A stretch of DNA of 64,000 nt from Streptomyces sp. SID13031 (GTDB lineage: Bacteria; Actinomycetota; Actinomycetes; Propionibacteriales; Kribbellaceae): assembly GCF_010548305.1 (NCBI RefSeq), contig NZ_JAAGLV010000001.1, positions 372,001 to 436,000 on the forward strand, written 5' to 3'. The notes beneath the pieces were generated by a model. That model was not told the origin of the DNA. It did not search any database and saw only the letters and a program-made list of their open reading frames with translations. Position numbers and translations under genes: made by a program. Positions 36,750 through 46,040 of this stretch are shown in pieces. Each line of letters opens with the position of its first letter. The stretch's first letter is position 1.

Positions 36750-38327
36750 GTGAATGAGCCCACCCAGGTCTTCATCCAGCCCGACCCCACCGGCGACCTG
36801 CTCACCGCCACGCTGTCCGTCGGCCGCTGGACGGCCGGCGGAGCGGAGGTCACCGCCAGCGGCGGCGCCGTGCTCGTCTCCGCCGCGGGCGGCATTTCGC
36901 GCGTAGCGCTGCGCTGGGACGAGCCCGTTCCGGTCGGCGCTCTCGTTCTCGGCGACGCCTGGGAGCGCTCGTACGGCGATCTCCAGTGGCGCCATCTCCA
37001 GCCCGACCGGTTCCTGCCGTGGTACTGGCTCGGTCACGACGAGAAGACCGGCAAGACCTTCGGCGCCGGCGTCGACGTCCATCCCGGCGCCTTCTGCTCC
37101 TGGACCGTCGACCAGACCGGCTTCACGCTCTGGCTCGACCTCCGCAACGGCGGCGGCCCCACCCAACTCAACGGCCGCCAACTGACCGCAGCCGTCGTCC
37201 GCCGCTTCGAAGACGCCGCTACTCCGTGGCGCACCCTCCACGCCGCTGTCGAAGCGATGAGCGCGAGCATCACCCCAAGAGACCTCGGCCCAGTCGTCGG
37301 CGCCAACAACTGGTACTACGCCTATGGCGAAGGCTTCGACGAGAAGGCCGTCCTGCAAGACGCCGCGACCGTGGTCGAGCTGGCCGACGGCCACCCGGTC
37401 AAACCGTTCAGCGTCGTCGACGACGGCTGGAACCCCGGTGGCAACGGCTCCGGCGGCCCCTGGGAGAGCGGTATCTCAGGCCTCTTCGACGACATGGCAA
37501 GGACGGCGGCGGCGGTGAAAGAGATCGGCGCTCGCCCAGGCCTCTGGTTCCGTCCGCTGCTGTCCCGCGAGCAGGGCCCGTGGGGTCGCACCGGCCAGTC
37601 CGACGGTTTCGGGCGCGCCCTCGACCCGTCGTACCCGGAAGTGCTCGACCTCGTCCGAGCAGACCTGCGGCGCTTCAAGGACTGGGGGTTCGAGCTGGTC
37701 AAGCACGACTTCAGCACCTACGACCTGTTCGGCCGCTTCGGCCCGGCGATGGGCGCTCGCCTGACCGACGAGGGCTGGCAGTTCCACGACCCCACCCGTA
37801 CGACCGCCGAGATCATCCTCGACCTGTACCGCGAGATCCGGGCAGCCGCCGAGGGCGTAGTACTGATCGGCTGCAACACCGTCGGCCATCTCGCCGCCGG
37901 CCTCGTCGACGTCCAGCGCACCGGTGACGACACGTCCGGCCGCGACTGGGAGCGGACCCGGAAGATGGGTGTCAACTCGCTCGCCTTCCGGCTGCCGCAA
38001 CACGGCCGCTTCTTCACCGTCGACGCCGACTGCGTGCCGTGCACGCCGCAGACGCCGTGGGAGCTGAACCGGCAGTTCCTCGATCTCGTGGCGAGGTCGG
38101 GAAGCGCTCTCTTCGTCTCCGTCGACCCGTCCGCACGGACCGCGCAGACCGACCACGATCTTGGCGACGGTATACGGTTGGCGCTCAGTGGAGGCAACGC
38201 CGCGGATGGTGGGATCGAGCCGCTCGACTGGCTGGTGAACACGACGCCCGCCGTCTGGCGTGCCAGCACCGGCACGGTTCGCTACACCTGGTCGCGACCG
38301 TGGGGCGCGGACCCGGCTGCAGGCTGA
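36750..38327 (+). CDS. alpha-galactosidase-like glycoside hydrolase (GH36/clan GH-D)
   Basis: A 525-residue cytoplasmic enzyme with an N-terminal beta domain and a TIM barrel from about residue 180. Barrel features include ANNWYYAYGEGF, VVDDGWNPGG and PGLWFRPLLS. The clan GH-D nucleophile fits FELVKHDFSTYDLFG, and the acid/base fits DVQRTGDDTSG. No signal peptide is visible, so it should act on imported oligosaccharides. The GTG start is preceded by GGGTAGG. First gene of a three-gene operon with a ROK regulator and a GH125 mannosidase; the exact linkage specificity is unknown. Confidence 0.82.
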   Translation: MNEPTQVFIQPDPTGDLLTATLSVGRWTAGGAEVTASGGAVLVSAAGGISRVALRWDEPVPVGALVLGDAWERSYGDLQWRHLQPDRFLPWYWLGHDEKTGKTFGAGVDVHPGAFCSWTVDQTGFTLWLDLRNGGGPTQLNGRQLTAAVVRRFEDAATPWRTLHAAVEAMSASITPRDLGPVVGANNWYYAYGEGFDEKAVLQDAATVVELADGHPVKPFSVVDDGWNPGGNGSGGPWESGISGLFDDMARTAAAVKEIGARPGLWFRPLLSREQGPWGRTGQSDGFGRALDPSYPEVLDLVRADLRRFKDWGFELVKHDFSTYDLFGRFGPAMGARLTDEGWQFHDPTRTTAEIILDLYREIRAAAEGVVLIGCNTVGHLAAGLVDVQRTGDDTSGRDWERTRKMGVNSLAFRLPQHGRFFTVDADCVPCTPQTPWELNRQFLDLVARSGSALFVSVDPSARTAQTDHDLGDGIRLALSGGNAADGGIEPLDWLVNTTPAVWRASTGTVRYTWSRPWGADPAAG

Positions 38328-38389
38328 GGAGCGTGCCCTGGCAGCGAGGACTGTGCAGCGACACCGTGCAGCGAAAGACAGGGGGAGTG

Positions 38390-39691
38390 GTGAGTAGTGA
38401 CCAACCGCCGGCCGTGGTCCGCCGGGGTACCAATCTCGATCGCGTGGGTGGATTCAACGACACGGTGGTGCTGGACGCGATCCGGCGGGCCGACGAACGG
38501 CTGAGCCGGGTCGAGATCGCGGCCGCCACCGGACTGTCCGGGCAGGCCATCTCCAACATCACCCGCCGGCTGCTCGACGCGGGCCTGGTCCGCGAGGCCG
38601 GCCGCCAGAAAAGTACCGGCCTCGGCAAGCCACGCACGCTGCTCGAGCTGGAGCCCACCGGCCAGTACGCCGTGGGCGTGCACCTCGACCCGGCCGTGGT
38701 CACGACAGTCGTCCTCGATCTGACCGGGCAGGTCGTGGTCCGCAAGCGGGCCGAGACTCCGGCCTCTGACGACCCTGACGTCCTGATCGCGGGAATCGCT
38801 GCCACAGTCGAGCAGGTGATCGCCGAAGCCGGCGCACCACGCGACCGCGTGGTGGGCGTCGGTATCGCGGCGCCCGGTCCGATCGACGTCGAGCGCGGCG
38901 TTGTCATCGACCCGCCGAACCTGAGCGCCTGGCACCTGGTCCCGCTGCGCGATGCCCTGCGCGAGCGGACCGGCCTGCCAGTCCTGCTGGACAAGGACGT
39001 CACCGCCGCTGCCTCGGCCGAGAAGTGGGCCGGCGGGCCGAACGGTCGTGGCAGCTTCCTCTTCTTCTACCTCGGTACGGGCGTCGGAGCAGGCCTGGTG
39101 ATCGGCGACGAGGTGGTCCGCGGTTCGAGCAGCAACGTCGGCGAGATCGGCCACGTGATCGTCGATCCCGACGGCCCGCTCTGCTACTGCGGCCGCCGCG
39201 GCTGCGTCGGCGAGTCGAGCCAGCCGCGCTATCTGGTCCAGCAGGCCGTCCAGGCCGGAGTGCTTGCCAAAGGCATCGATCTCGACGATCGGCACGCCGT
39301 CGACCTCGGTTTCGCCGAGCTGTGCGACCAGGCCGCCGCAGGCCCCGGGGTGGCGCGCGAGCTGATCACCGCACTCGCGAACCGGATCGCCAAGGTGGTC
39401 GAGGACATCGCGAACCTGCTCGACCTCGAGCGGGTGGTGTTCGGCGGCCCACACTGGGACCAGCTCGCGCCCTTCTTCGTCGACGTGGTCCGGGCGGCGC
39501 TGGAAGAGCGCTTCCTGGTCCGCTCGGTACACCCCTTCGTCGTCACCGGCACTGCGCTCGGCGCGGACGTCGGCGCGGTGGGTGCGGCCAGCCTGGTGCT
39601 GGACCATACATTCTCTCCCAACCCTTCAGTGCTCCTGCTCGGACCCGCAGAGAGCGCTCCACCTGTCGTAGTCGGGTCCGCTGAAAGGTGA
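38390..39691 (+). CDS. ROK-family transcriptional regulator
   Basis: A 433-residue protein with an N-terminal winged helix (SRVEIAAATGLSGQAISNIT) and a C-terminal ROK sugar-kinase-like domain. ROK signatures include FYLGTGVGAGLVIGDEV, NVGEIGHVIVDPDGP and the zinc motif CYCGRRGCVGE. Such repressors respond to sugars or sugar phosphates. GTG 38390 (after another GTG at 38387) follows GGGGGA. It lies 62 bases after the GH36-like gene and seven bases before the GH125 gene, so it probably controls its own operon. Confidence 0.9.
   Translation: MSSDQPPAVVRRGTNLDRVGGFNDTVVLDAIRRADERLSRVEIAAATGLSGQAISNITRRLLDAGLVREAGRQKSTGLGKPRTLLELEPTGQYAVGVHLDPAVVTTVVLDLTGQVVVRKRAETPASDDPDVLIAGIAATVEQVIAEAGAPRDRVVGVGIAAPGPIDVERGVVIDPPNLSAWHLVPLRDALRERTGLPVLLDKDVTAAASAEKWAGGPNGRGSFLFFYLGTGVGAGLVIGDEVVRGSSSNVGEIGHVIVDPDGPLCYCGRRGCVGESSQPRYLVQQAVQAGVLAKGIDLDDRHAVDLGFAELCDQAAAGPGVARELITALANRIAKVVEDIANLLDLERVVFGGPHWDQLAPFFVDVVRAALEERFLVRSVHPFVVTGTALGADVGAVGAASLVLDHTFSPNPSVLLLGPAESAPPVVVGSAER
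39650..39659 (-). repeat. inverted copy of GAGCGCTCTC
   Basis: GAGAGCGCTC, the reverse complement of the recurring 10-mer, lies near the 3' end of the ROK gene. It is the only exact copy found in this orientation. Confidence 0.5.
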
Positions 39692-39698
39692 TGCTTTG

Positions 39699-40979
39699 AT
39701 GACCGGTATCGATCCCGAGGTTCTCGCCCGTGCCACCGAGGAGGTCCGTCAGGCGACCGGCGACCAGGTGATCGCGGACATGTTCCACCGGTCGATGGCG
39801 GAGAACCTGCCAGCCGTCGCGGAACGGCTGCCGGACGGTACGACATTTGTGCTGACCGGTGACATCCCGGCGATGTGGCTGCGCGACTCCGCCGCCCAGT
39901 TGCGGCCGTACCTGGTGCTCTGCGCCGACGACCCGGCGTTGCAGGACGTGCTGATCGGCGTCCTGCACCGTCAGCTCGAGTACATCGCGATCGACCCGTA
40001 CGCCAACGCCTTCAACCGGGAGGCGAACGGCGCCGGCCACACCACCGACGAGACCGAGATGTCGCCGTGGGTGTGGGAGCGCAAGTACGAGATCGACTCG
40101 TTGTGCTACCCGATCGAGCTGGCCTATCGGCTGTGGCGGATCACTGGTCGGGCCGACGTGATCGACGACCGGTTCCGGGTCGCAGCGGATGCGATCCTCG
40201 AGTTGTGGACGACGGAGCAGGACCACGAAGGCAAGTCGCAGTACCGGTTCCAGCGGCACGACGATCGGCCGAGCGACTCGCTGATCCGCGCGGGGCTGGG
40301 GCAGTTGACCCGGCCGACCGGGATGTCGTGGAGCGCTTTCCGGCCGAGCGACGACGCCACCGAGCACGGCTTCAACGTGCCCGGCAACATGTTCGCCTCG
40401 GTCGTGCTCGGCTACCTGGAGGCGATCGCCGGCGAGGTGCTCGGTGACGCCACGCTCGGCGACCGGGCCAAGGAGCTGAAGTTCTCCATCGACGAGGGCA
40501 TCGCCCGGTTCGGTACCGTCGACCACCCGACGCTCGGGCGGGTCTACGCCTACGAGGCGGACGGTTCGGGGGAGCGGTTGCTGATGGACGACGCGAACAT
40601 GCCGAGCCTGCTGTCGGCGCCGATGACCGGCTTCGCCGCGCCCGACGACCCGACCTACCTGGCGACCCGTTCGCTGCTGCTCAGCCCGGAGAACCCGTAC
40701 TACTACAGCGGTACTCACGGTGCCGGGATCGGCAGCCCGCACACCCCGCCGGACCACATCTGGCCGATCGCGCTGGCCGTTCAGGGCCTGACCAGCACGT
40801 CGGCGCAGGAGCGGCAGCAGTTGCTCGAGCTGCTCCGCGACACCACCGGTGGTACCGGCCAGATGCACGAGTCGTTCCACACCGACGACCCGGCGAACTT
40901 CACCCGCGACTGGTTCTCCTGGGCCAACGCGATGTTCTGCGAGCTCTGCCTCAGCCACGCCGGCCGCATGCTCAGCTGA
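39699..40979 (+). CDS. metal-independent alpha-mannosidase (GH125)
   Basis: A 426-residue alpha/alpha-barrel glycosidase. The GH125 hallmark TGDIPAMWLRDSAAQLRPY is complete, with the catalytic Asp in the WLRDS segment. Other conserved segments are NGAGHTTDETEMSPWVWERK, TGMSWSAFRPSDD and YSGTHGAGIGSPHTPPDHIWP. Characterised GH125 enzymes are exo-alpha-1,6-mannosidases. With no signal peptide, it should trim mannosyl oligosaccharides in the cytoplasm. The ATG at 39699 follows the ROK stop by seven bases; a TTG at 39696 precedes it. Confidence 0.93.
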   Translation: MTGIDPEVLARATEEVRQATGDQVIADMFHRSMAENLPAVAERLPDGTTFVLTGDIPAMWLRDSAAQLRPYLVLCADDPALQDVLIGVLHRQLEYIAIDPYANAFNREANGAGHTTDETEMSPWVWERKYEIDSLCYPIELAYRLWRITGRADVIDDRFRVAADAILELWTTEQDHEGKSQYRFQRHDDRPSDSLIRAGLGQLTRPTGMSWSAFRPSDDATEHGFNVPGNMFASVVLGYLEAIAGEVLGDATLGDRAKELKFSIDEGIARFGTVDHPTLGRVYAYEADGSGERLLMDDANMPSLLSAPMTGFAAPDDPTYLATRSLLLSPENPYYYSGTHGAGIGSPHTPPDHIWPIALAVQGLTSTSAQERQQLLELLRDTTGGTGQMHESFHTDDPANFTRDWFSWANAMFCELCLSHAGRMLS

Positions 40980-40997
40980 CCCCCTCCCAGCTGACCG

Positions 40998-41380
40998 TCA
41001 GCTGACATCGCGGCGGCGGGTGGTGACGACGGCCAGCACGACGAAGACGGCGACATAGCCGAGCGTCGTCAGGAGAGCGCGATCTCCCGACACGACCTCC
41101 CATACTCCGGGAGGCGCGTCGGCAGCGCAACGTTGCGGAAGGCAACGGCCAGCGCAGCACCGGCGAGACACCACAGGGTGAGGACGAGCCAGCCGCCCGC
41201 GAGTCCTGTCAGCAGGGTGAGCGGGCCTGGCCAGTCCATCGGCGCGTTCTCCGCCGCGGCGATCCCGATGCTGCACAGCGCGCAGGTGGTGAAGATACCG
41301 AGCACCCAGACGGCCAGCAGGGTGAGCCGCCCGAGCACAGAGCGAGCGCTCCCGCGAAGACCGGGAAGCCGCCGATCGTG
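40998..41380 (-). pseudogene. ABC-2 type permease remnant
   Basis: Leftward reading gives [20 protein letters not shown] and [20 protein letters not shown] in one frame (about 41338-41095). The typical exporter C-terminus SGDRALLTTLGYVAVFVVL and TTRRRDVS follows in another frame (ending 40998). The N-terminal half of a normal permease is missing. Frameshift plus truncation make it non-functional. It belongs with the ATPase remnant next to it. Confidence 0.75.
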
Positions 41381-41420
41381 TTGTCCATAACGCGTTCTGG
41401 CAAGACACCTCGCAGTACCT

Positions 41421-41688
41421 CCGAGGGCGACTCGATCATCGAACCGGTCCGGGCCAGTACCTGCGAGTGGCCCGGCGCGCCGCCGAGGACGCGGACCGTA
41501 CCGCTGGTCGGAGTGATCAGCCCGGTGAGAATCCGCAACGTGGTGGTCTTGCCGGCACCGTTCGGCCCGAGGAAGCCATAGACCTCCCCGGGCAGAACCG
41601 TCAGATCGACACCGTCGACGGCCAAGGTGTCGCCATAGCGTTTGGTCAGGCCCGAGACCTCGACCAGTGGAGCAGCGGTTGCGTTCAT
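41421..41688 (-). pseudogene. truncated ABC transporter ATPase
   Basis: The first ~89 residues of an ABC exporter ATPase are intact from the ATG at 41688. They include [17 protein letters not shown], the Walker [13 protein letters not shown] and the Q-loop approach [10 protein letters not shown]. Then the signature, Walker B and the rest are missing, and the frame runs into permease-derived DNA. A single deletion spanning the ATPase C-terminus and permease N-terminus would explain the join. Confidence 0.8.
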
Positions 41689-41779
41689 GCCTCGACAGTG
41701 CCGGTCAGGACCCCGTCAGCGCGTCGCCCGCCGGGAGCGACCGGACCTACCGCCACGGGAGTACCGGCCGCTTGCCGGC

Positions 41780-42569
41780 CTACCTCGCAACGACTGGCCG
41801 GAGGGCCAGGGTGATCAGGAAGCCGATCACCATCACTCCGGCGGACAGCAGGACGACCAGGAATCCCCCGTCCGCGATCGCGACGCGGAGAGTCTCGGCG
41901 GACTTACCCTCGATGCCGAGATCGGCGACGACGGTGAAGACCGCCAGCCCGATCGCGTTTCCGAGGTTGAGGGTGGTGGAGGCGATTCCATTGGCGACCC
42001 CCTGCTCCTCAGCTGCTGTACCGGTGGAGGCCGCGATCCACATCGCCGTCCAGATGATGCCCTGCCCGACCCCCGACACGATCAGACCGGGCACCAGTGC
42101 TGCGTAACTCGTTCCTGCGTCGAAGCCGAACGCCAGGCCGGCAGTGCCGATCACCCCACCGGCGAAGCCGATCAGAAGGGTCGAGCGAGTACCGCTCCGG
42201 GTCGTGAGCCGCTCGCCGAGCTGCGTCCCGAAGGCGATGGCCAGTGACGGAATCAGGAAGGCGAGCCCGGTCTGCAGGGCGCTGAAGTCATGCACCGTCT
42301 GGAGCAGCACCGTCAGGAAGTAGGGCAGCACCCCGAACGTCCCCATGAAGAGGAAGGTGATGGTCATCCCGACGGTCAGGCTGCGATTGCGGAACAACCT
42401 GAACGGCATCAACGGATCCGCCGATCGGGACTCGACCAGCGCGAAAAGGGCCTGCAGCGCGATCGCCAGCAGCAGAGCCACCACGACCAGCGGATCATCC
42501 CAACCGAGCTCGGGCCCCTCGACCAGACCGAAGACGAGCAGAGTGGCTCCGGCGGTGACGCTGAATGCC
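41780..42569 (-). pseudogene. C-terminal half of a DHA2/EmrB-type MFS transporter
   Basis: An uninterrupted frame begins with AFSVTAGATLLVFGLVEGPE at the join (42569). It continues through ESRSADPLMPFRLFRNRSL and QGVANGIASTTLNLGNAIGL to a proper stop at 41780. This corresponds to roughly the last seven of 14 helices of a DHA2 drug-proton antiporter. The N-terminal half is absent. Internal starts exist (about 42484) but a half-transporter is unlikely to work. Confidence 0.75.
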
Positions 42570-42570
42570 C

Positions 42571-42656
42571 CCCACTCGCGCCGACCCGGAGCGCCTCGAA
42601 GACGTACTCGTCCAGGTCGAAGGTCGTCAGGATCACCACGTGGACGTCGGAGAGGG
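42571..42656 (-). pseudogene. response-regulator receiver-domain fragment
   Basis: Leftward reading gives SPLSDVHVVILTTFDLDEYV then FEALRVGASG, the mid-part of a NarL-type receiver domain (strand 4 to helix 5). It is fused at ~42570 to the MFS remnant. Neither the phospho-Asp nor the DNA-binding domain remains. It differs in sequence from the intact regulator at 43642-44295. Confidence 0.7.
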
Positions 42657-42658
42657 GG

Positions 42659-43546
42659 CTACTCGCCGAACAGGTCCTCGGTCTCGCCGACGACGCCGTG
42701 GTGGGTGGTGCCTGGGAAGGGGGTGGGGATCTTGCCCAGGTTCTGGATGGGGGTTGTGGGGCCGGTGGCGTGGCCTACGGCGTAGAGGTAGGCGGCGTCG
42801 GTGTCGTGGTCTACCGCGGTGAGCAGCGTGCTCTGCTTGCCGCACCTGACGGCGACCAGCGAGTCGAAGCTCCCCCAGCCCTGGGCCCGGACCTGCTTCA
42901 CGATGGGCTTCATCGGTGACGTCGCCGGAATCCGGATGGTGTAGAGCGCGCCCCCGCGGGTCGTGGCGAGGAGCGTGTCATAGGTGGCTGTCGTGCTGAT
43001 CATCGTCATCGTCTTGACCGAGCCGAAGCCCAGGTACGAGCCGAGCGCCTTGAAACCGTTGAGGTCCCAGCGGAACAGCACGCCGTCGTCGCGCAGGCCG
43101 TAGAAATAGCTGGCCCGCTTGAGATACGCGGTTCTGGACTCCTCGATCTGCGTGAACCGGTCCCAGCCGCCACCCATCCGGCGCGACGTGACCTTCGGGT
43201 CCGGCTCGCCAGAGTCCCAGAGGATGTTCACGTAGTACAGGCCGCTTCCGCTGATCACCATGCCGTACTTCCAGTACTGGCTGGTGAGCGCGCTGACGTA
43301 CCAGGTCGAGCTCTCCTTGAGCGGGAACACCTTGACCTTGCCGGACGACGGATCCGCCGTCGGCGGCTTGGTCGCCACCACGGACGCCCCACCGGTGTTT
43401 CCCTCCGCGTCAAACGCCCCGACCGCCATACTGCACGGGTCGGCCGTCGTCCCGGTCGCGACCGTCGGGGTCGCGCTCGCCGGAATCGCGGTCGTACCGG
43501 CGACCAAGGCCGCCACGATCAGTGCGGAGACTCGTTTCAAGCTCAT
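42659..43546 (-). CDS. secreted hypothetical protein, propeller-like repeats
   Basis: A 295-residue product with a signal peptide (MSLKRVSALIVAALVAGTTA). The mature part has repeats of the type 'GWDRF...YFYGLRDDGVLFRW' and 'GWGSFDSLVAV...AAYLYAVG', reminiscent of tachylectin-2-like or RCC1-like propellers. One disulfide is possible. AGGA precedes the ATG at 43544-43546. It lies between the decay zone and an intact two-component system. No enzyme motif is seen. Confidence 0.7.
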   Translation of the reverse strand: MSLKRVSALIVAALVAGTTAIPASATPTVATGTTADPCSMAVGAFDAEGNTGGASVVATKPPTADPSSGKVKVFPLKESSTWYVSALTSQYWKYGMVISGSGLYYVNILWDSGEPDPKVTSRRMGGGWDRFTQIEESRTAYLKRASYFYGLRDDGVLFRWDLNGFKALGSYLGFGSVKTMTMISTTATYDTLLATTRGGALYTIRIPATSPMKPIVKQVRAQGWGSFDSLVAVRCGKQSTLLTAVDHDTDAAYLYAVGHATGPTTPIQNLGKIPTPFPGTTHHGVVGETEDLFGE

Positions 43547-43641
43547 ATGAGTTGTCCTTTTCGCTCCTGGCGTTTCCTCATGAGCTTGATGCGGTCTCCG
43601 CCGCAAAAGTTGCGCGCTACCTCGTGATCTGAATCGGCCGG

Positions 43642-44295
43642 TCAGGCGAGGCCGGCGTCGTGGGCCAGGAGGGCGATCTGGGTGCGGTTGCCTAGTTCGA
43701 GTTTGCCGAGGATGTGCGAGATGTGCGCCTTTACTGTCGCCACGCTCATGTACAGCTCGGTCGCGATATCCGCGTTCGCCTTGCCACGCGCGACCGCCAG
43801 CATCACGTCGTACTCGCGGGGAGACAACCGCGAGAGCGCTTCCTGAGCCTGCGTATGCGCGCCGGCCTGAGTCGCCGCCTGATCCATCAGCCGCCGCGTG
43901 ATCGCCGGCGACAGGATCGGGTCACCCGCCGCGACCCGGCGTACCGCCTCGACGATCTGCGCTGGTGGCGTGTCCTTCAGCAGGAAGCCGCTCGCCCCGG
44001 CGCGCAACGCATGCAGCACGTTCTCGTCGGTGTCGAAGGTGGTCAGCACGATCACCTCCGGCGGGTTCTTCCGGGCCCGCAGCCGCCGGGTCGCGACGAT
44101 CCCGTCGACGCGTGGCATCCGCAGATCCATCAGCACCAGGTCCGGAAAGTGCGCGTCGATCGCTGCCGGTACCTCGTCCCCGTCGGCCGCCTGGGCGACC
44201 ACCGCGATCCCGTTCGCGCCGTCCAGCATCATCTCCAGGCTCGCCCGCACCAACGCGTCGTCGTCCACCACCAGCACCCGGATCGTCTCGCTCAT
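43642..44295 (-). CDS. NarL/LuxR-family response regulator
   Basis: A 217-residue regulator. The receiver domain has the acidic pair VVDDDALVRAS, the phospho-acceptor in FPDLVLMDLRMPR and the Lys in GFLLKDTPPAQ. The C-terminal LuxR helix-turn-helix reads LSPREYDVMLAVARGKANAD and SVATVKAHISHILGKL. Its start overlaps the upstream kinase stop by four bases (ATGA), so they form a coupled pair. Confidence 0.95.
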   Translation of the reverse strand: MSETIRVLVVDDDALVRASLEMMLDGANGIAVVAQAADGDEVPAAIDAHFPDLVLMDLRMPRVDGIVATRRLRARKNPPEVIVLTTFDTDENVLHALRAGASGFLLKDTPPAQIVEAVRRVAAGDPILSPAITRRLMDQAATQAGAHTQAQEALSRLSPREYDVMLAVARGKANADIATELYMSVATVKAHISHILGKLELGNRTQIALLAHDAGLA

Positions 44296-45443
44296 AACGG
44301 CCACGGTAGCGAGGCCTGCAGCCGGAACCGGCCATCGGCTGCTCGCCCGTGGTCCAGCGTGCCGCCGGCCAGGTGCACCCGCTCGGTCAATCCGATCAGC
44401 CCGGTACCGCTCCCCGGCGTCAGTGACAGGCCGTTCCCGCTCGGATTGGTCAGCTCGATCCGCAGCGACTCACCGGGCTCGCCGTCGATGACGAGCGTGA
44501 CGGGATGGCCGGCCGCATGCTTGCGCGCGTTCGTCAGCCCTTCCTGCACGACCCGGTACGCCGTCCGCCCGGTTGCCGGTGGCAACGATTCTGCCGCGAC
44601 GACGGATTCGGCGTACCGGATCTCGGTGCCGGCGTCACGCGACTCGGCGACGAGGCCGGCCAGGTCGCCGAAGGTCGGTTGGGGGCGCCCGCCGGGGAGT
44701 TCGTCGATCTCGCTGTCGCGGAGCACGCTGATCACCTCGCGCAACTCCTCCAGCGCCTGATGGACGCCCGCACGGATCACGCCCGCCGCCTTGGCCAGCT
44801 TCTCGGGCGAGGAATCCGGACGGTACTCGAGCGCTCCGGCGTACGTGGCGAGCAAGGACAGTCGGTGCGCAAGCACATCGTGCATTTCGCGCGCCATCTT
44901 GGTGCGCTCCAGCGTTCGGGCCTCGGCGACTCGGCGGCCTTGCTCGTTCTCGGCTCGGAGAGCGCGTTCTCGCAGCGAGTTGAGCAGGGCCTGGCGAGCT
45001 TGGACCCATTGGCCCCAGCCGAGTAGGGCAGCGTGCACGGCGACGTCCAGGACGGCGTACCAGAGCAGGTCGAGCCCGTCGATCTGGCGCCAGATGCCTT
45101 GCACGAAGTGCCCGGCGACTCCTGCGAAGGCGACCAGAGTGGCCGTCTTGAGCGGACGGCGTAGCGCGACGGTCAGGGTGGCGGCCGTCGACTGCGGGGT
45201 AGCGGCGGGGGAGAGCATTGCCAGCGTGGCCTGCGCCAGCGCGCCTTGGACCGGGTAGCGGGACAGTACGGGAATGAGGCCGCAGGCAACGATCGCGACG
45301 GTGGCGTCGAGGATCAGCCAGCGGGGCTGGAAGTCGCTGGACTGCCGGCCATAGATCGTCAGCGCAGACAGCAGCCCGAGGGCACCCACCGCGGCAACGT
45401 TCGCCCAGCGGGTGCGGTTCGACCGGCTACAGATCTCGTCCAT
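44292..45443 (-). CDS. two-component sensor histidine kinase (HisKA_3 type)
   Basis: A 383-residue kinase with several N-terminal membrane helices (about residues 13-160) and a short coiled segment. The dimerisation/phosphoacceptor motif is KMAREMHDVLAHRLSLL, and the HATPase segment includes AYRVVQEGLTNARKHAAG and the G-box GSGTGLIGLTERV. No extracellular domain of size is present, suggesting a membrane-stress or intramembrane signal. It partners with the overlapping NarL-type regulator. Confidence 0.93.
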   Translation of the reverse strand: MDEICSRSNRTRWANVAAVGALGLLSALTIYGRQSSDFQPRWLILDATVAIVACGLIPVLSRYPVQGALAQATLAMLSPAATPQSTAATLTVALRRPLKTATLVAFAGVAGHFVQGIWRQIDGLDLLWYAVLDVAVHAALLGWGQWVQARQALLNSLRERALRAENEQGRRVAEARTLERTKMAREMHDVLAHRLSLLATYAGALEYRPDSSPEKLAKAAGVIRAGVHQALEELREVISVLRDSEIDELPGGRPQPTFGDLAGLVAESRDAGTEIRYAESVVAAESLPPATGRTAYRVVQEGLTNARKHAAGHPVTLVIDGEPGESLRIELTNPSGNGLSLTPGSGTGLIGLTERVHLAGGTLDHGRAADGRFRLQASLPWPL

Positions 45444-45486
45444 GCCGCCGAGACTAGGCCGCCCGGACACTCGCCACCACCGACCA

Positions 45487-45507
45487 AAGTCGGTGCCGCG
45501 CCGACTT
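45487..45507. promoter_or_regulatory. inverted repeat upstream of the two-component operon
   Basis: AAGTCGG-N7-CCGACTT is a perfect 7-bp inverted repeat 44 bases before the kinase ATG and 66 bases before the divergent membrane-protein gene. It is a plausible binding site for the NarL-type regulator. A second short palindrome, AGAGCGCGCTCT, lies at 45545-45556. Confidence 0.45.
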
Positions 45508-45572
45508 GAGGCGGGGTCTGTCCAACCCTGCGGCCGATGCGGACAGAGCGCGCTCTCTCTGATTCTTGCCCC

Positions 45573-46040
45573 ATGACCAGGACATCGAGTACCACCGCCC
45601 ACAATCCCATCCGCGTCGCCGGCCGCAGCAGGCTGGCAATCGTCGGTATCACCGCCCTCGAGGCCCTGGCCTGGTGGGCCATGCTCGCCCAGGTGTTCGG
45701 CATCACCCTGGAGGCGAAACAAGGCTCAGTTGTCCGGATCGGCGCCGTGTCGGTGTTCGTCGCCTCGGTGGCGATGGCCTTCGCCGGCTGGGGCCTGCTC
45801 GCCCTCCTGGAACGCAGGACGCTCGCCGCCCGCGAGACCTGGACGAGCGTCGCGCTGATCGCCTGCATCCTCTCCCTCGGCGGCCCGCTCACCAGCGGCA
45901 TCGGCATCGGCGCAAAACTGGGCCTTGCGTCCCTGCACCTGCTCGTAGGTAGCGTGGTGATCCTCGGCCTCCGCCGCACAGCGCTCTCCGCCGCAGACCG
46001 CCGCAGACCCGCCTTTTGGGGCCGGCGCGCAGACCGTTAA
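45573..46040 (+). CDS. four-helix membrane protein (DUF6069-like)
   Basis: A 155-residue protein with about four hydrophobic helices. Visible segments are LAIVGITALEALAWWAMLAQ, VFVASVAMAFAGWGLLAL, TSVALIACILSLGGP and LGLASLHLLVGSVVILGL. The layout resembles actinobacterial DUF6069 proteins. It is divergent from the sensor kinase and converges with the GntR gene (four-base overlap). It may be a target of the adjacent two-component system; function unknown. Confidence 0.75.
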   Translation: MTRTSSTTAHNPIRVAGRSRLAIVGITALEALAWWAMLAQVFGITLEAKQGSVVRIGAVSVFVASVAMAFAGWGLLALLERRTLAARETWTSVALIACILSLGGPLTSGIGIGAKLGLASLHLLVGSVVILGLRRTALSAADRRRPAFWGRRADR

